Shown here: in pieces, positions 62,976-64,000 of the stretch
Layout: every line of letters starts with the position of its first letter
How positions within the stretch are numbered: the stretch's first letter is position 1
DNA from: Bog-473 sp963737745
Lineage (GTDB): Bacteria > Actinomycetota > Acidimicrobiia > Acidimicrobiales > RAAP-2
DNA length: 64,000 nt
NCBI GenBank assembly: GCA_963737745.1
Contig: CAVTTR010000005.1
Coordinates: forward strand, 62,001 to 126,000
Direction of reading: 5' to 3'
The notes under the pieces: generated by a model
The model's database searches: none
What the model was told of the DNA's origin: nothing
Seen by the model: only the letters and a program-made list of their open reading frames with translations
Program-made: the position numbers and the translations under genes

Positions 62976-63446
62976 CTAAGAAGTTGGGCGAACATCATCG
63001 AGGATGCCGACGATCGCCTGCATCACCCTGACCCCGGCCAACAGCTCGGCTTCGGAGAGCATCGCCAAGTGCTCCTCCCACCGTGCGTGCCAAAGTGCCC
63101 GCTTCTCATCCATGATCGCCCGACCTGTGGGAGTGAGTGAGACCATACACACCCGCCGGTCGCTTCCATCACGATGCCGCTGCACGATGCCATTCGATTC
63201 CAATTGGTCCAGCATGGCGGTCACGCTGGCCGGATTGAGATCGGCGCTGCGCGCCAGCTCGCCTGCGGTGACCTGGTCGGTCTGCGCGAGCACAGTCAGC
63301 GCCCGCAGCTGCGAGAGGGTCAGCTCGAGCTGCTTTGTGTGTTCGCGCCCGCGGAGGCGTCGTTCGGCCCCGAAGAGCTCGCCCAACGCCGTGCGGACCC
63401 GTTCCACCGCCACCGAGCGCCCCTGCAACTCGGTATCGATCCTCAT
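62976..63446 (-). CDS. MarR family transcriptional regulator
   Basis: 156 residues. Winged helix with LELTLSQLRALTVLAQTDQV, GELARSADLNPASVTAMLDQ and the wing HRDGSDRRVCMVSLT. It is 36 bases downstream of the MFS efflux gene on the same strand, so it may be co-expressed and control it. It could instead regulate the catabolic genes to its left. No clear palindrome was identified. Confidence 0.9.
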   Translation of the reverse strand: MRIDTELQGRSVAVERVRTALGELFGAERRLRGREHTKQLELTLSQLRALTVLAQTDQVTAGELARSADLNPASVTAMLDQLESNGIVQRHRDGSDRRVCMVSLTPTGRAIMDEKRALWHARWEEHLAMLSEAELLAGVRVMQAIVGILDDVRPTS

Positions 63447-63482
63447 CCGAGAATCTCGACGAACGAATCGTCCGGTGGATGT

Positions 63483-64000
63483 TCAAAGCCACCGCCCGAC
63501 AGATGAACTTTGCGCTCGAATTCGCCAGAGGAAGATGGTGGGGATGATCGAAGCGAAGATCAGGATCATCACCCACCAATACGTCTGGGAGAAAGCTCGA
63601 GCGACGGCACTAGCGCTCGGATGTGAACCGAGGTGCGTGAGCTTGTTCTCCAGTACCACGGCAATCACGGCTGTTCCGAGGGAACCCCCGACACGCTGAA
63701 TGACGTTGAGTTGTGGGCTGGCGTCGTTCACCTGATCGTGCGAGAGCGCCGTGAAGGCGGCGGTCATAGCCGGCATGAAAGCGAGGCCAACGCCCGCACC
63801 TCGGACGACCATCGCCACACCGATAATCACAAATGATGTCGTCGCATTGACGAACAGGAACGGCACGGTAGCAACCCCGAGGATGACGCAACCCCAGAGC
63901 GATGTCAGCCCTGCACCAAAGCGACGGGTCGCCATGCTCGAACGATTCATGCCGATGGCCGCACCGATGCCTTGGGGAATCAACAGCAGACCGGTACGGA
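63483..64000 (-). CDS. DHA2-family (EmrB/QacA-like) MFS efflux transporter, C-terminal part
   Basis: The frame runs in from the right edge (RTGLLLIPQGIGAAIG is the first readable part), so the N-terminus is missing. The visible 171 residues hold four membrane helices and the DHA2 C-terminal pattern LLIPQGIGAAIGMNR, GVGLAFMPAMTAAF and NVIQRVGGSLGTAVIAVVLE. Drug or toxic-metabolite export by proton antiport is expected. The MarR gene follows directly. Confidence 0.85.
   Translation of the reverse strand, partial: RTGLLLIPQGIGAAIGMNRSSMATRRFGAGLTSLWGCVILGVATVPFLFVNATTSFVIIGVAMVVRGAGVGLAFMPAMTAAFTALSHDQVNDASPQLNVIQRVGGSLGTAVIAVVLENKLTHLGSHPSASAVARAFSQTYWWVMILIFASIIPTIFLWRIRAQSSSVGRWL

Overview
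The window is high-GC, gene-dense DNA with many GTG/TTG starts, frequent 1-4 bp ATGA/GTGA gene overlaps and at least two promoters that look leaderless. Gene content (ANTAR regulator, LCP protein, DevR/DevS pair, many acyl-CoA, P450 and amidohydrolase genes, and a secreted protein with 'ASDGGIFTFGDA' repeats) points to an actinobacterium. Acidimicrobiia is my best guess; this is inference, as no rRNA or marker tree can be run here. No tRNA, rRNA, CRISPR array or insertion sequence was recognised.

Layout. 1-2567: start of gmd, a disrupted glycosyltransferase, a TetR regulator and a low-molecular-weight phosphatase. 2809-12457: housekeeping block (acyl-CoA dehydrogenase, cysS, valS, VOC protein, tsaC-tsaD, fhs). 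12560-20204: secreted repeat protein, GAF-ANTAR regulator, cell-wall amidase, two uncharacterised secreted/propeller-like proteins and a FabH-like synthase. 20252-23147: four-gene operon (acyl-CoA dehydrogenase-like, NodS-like methyltransferase, family 2 glycosyltransferase, flavin reductase). 23308-36801: lipid enzymes (patatin, PlsC-like), YihY protein, large catalase, branched-chain-type binding protein, MFS carrier, GAF/PAS/SpoIIE phosphatase, and a cNMP-binding/thioredoxin-reductase-like fusion followed by a UBP-type zinc-finger protein.

36819-43359 is the most interesting part. A B12-binding regulator with the CarH/LitR photoreceptor signature is divergent from a tightly overlapped operon (COG2907 FAD oxidoreductase, DUF1365, CFA-like methyltransferase, SRPBCC, TIGR01777 epimerase). 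A 12-bp palindrome overlaps both putative -10 boxes. The methyltransferase lacks two of the bicarbonate ligands of cyclopropane synthases. Together this suggests light/B12-controlled modification of membrane fatty acids other than cyclopropanation.

43433-48847 looks like a DosR/DevR hypoxia-NO module: zinc alcohol dehydrogenase, HTH-PPOX fusion, small unknown protein, DevR-like regulator, single-GAF DevS-like kinase with the heme His and Tyr conserved, GNAT protein and universal stress protein. GGGAC-N4-GTCCC boxes stand in its two divergent intergenic regions.

48967-64000: LCP protein, ArsR/AHSA1 pair, thioesterase, then a CoA-dependent catabolic region (hydrolase, two amidohydrolases, SDRs, crotonase, ferredoxin, P450, CoA-transferase, OB-fold/Ltp2-like pair) ending in a MarR gene and a truncated DHA2 efflux gene.

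Seven genes are split by eight frameshifts, seven of which fit one extra base. Sequencing or assembly error is the simplest explanation.
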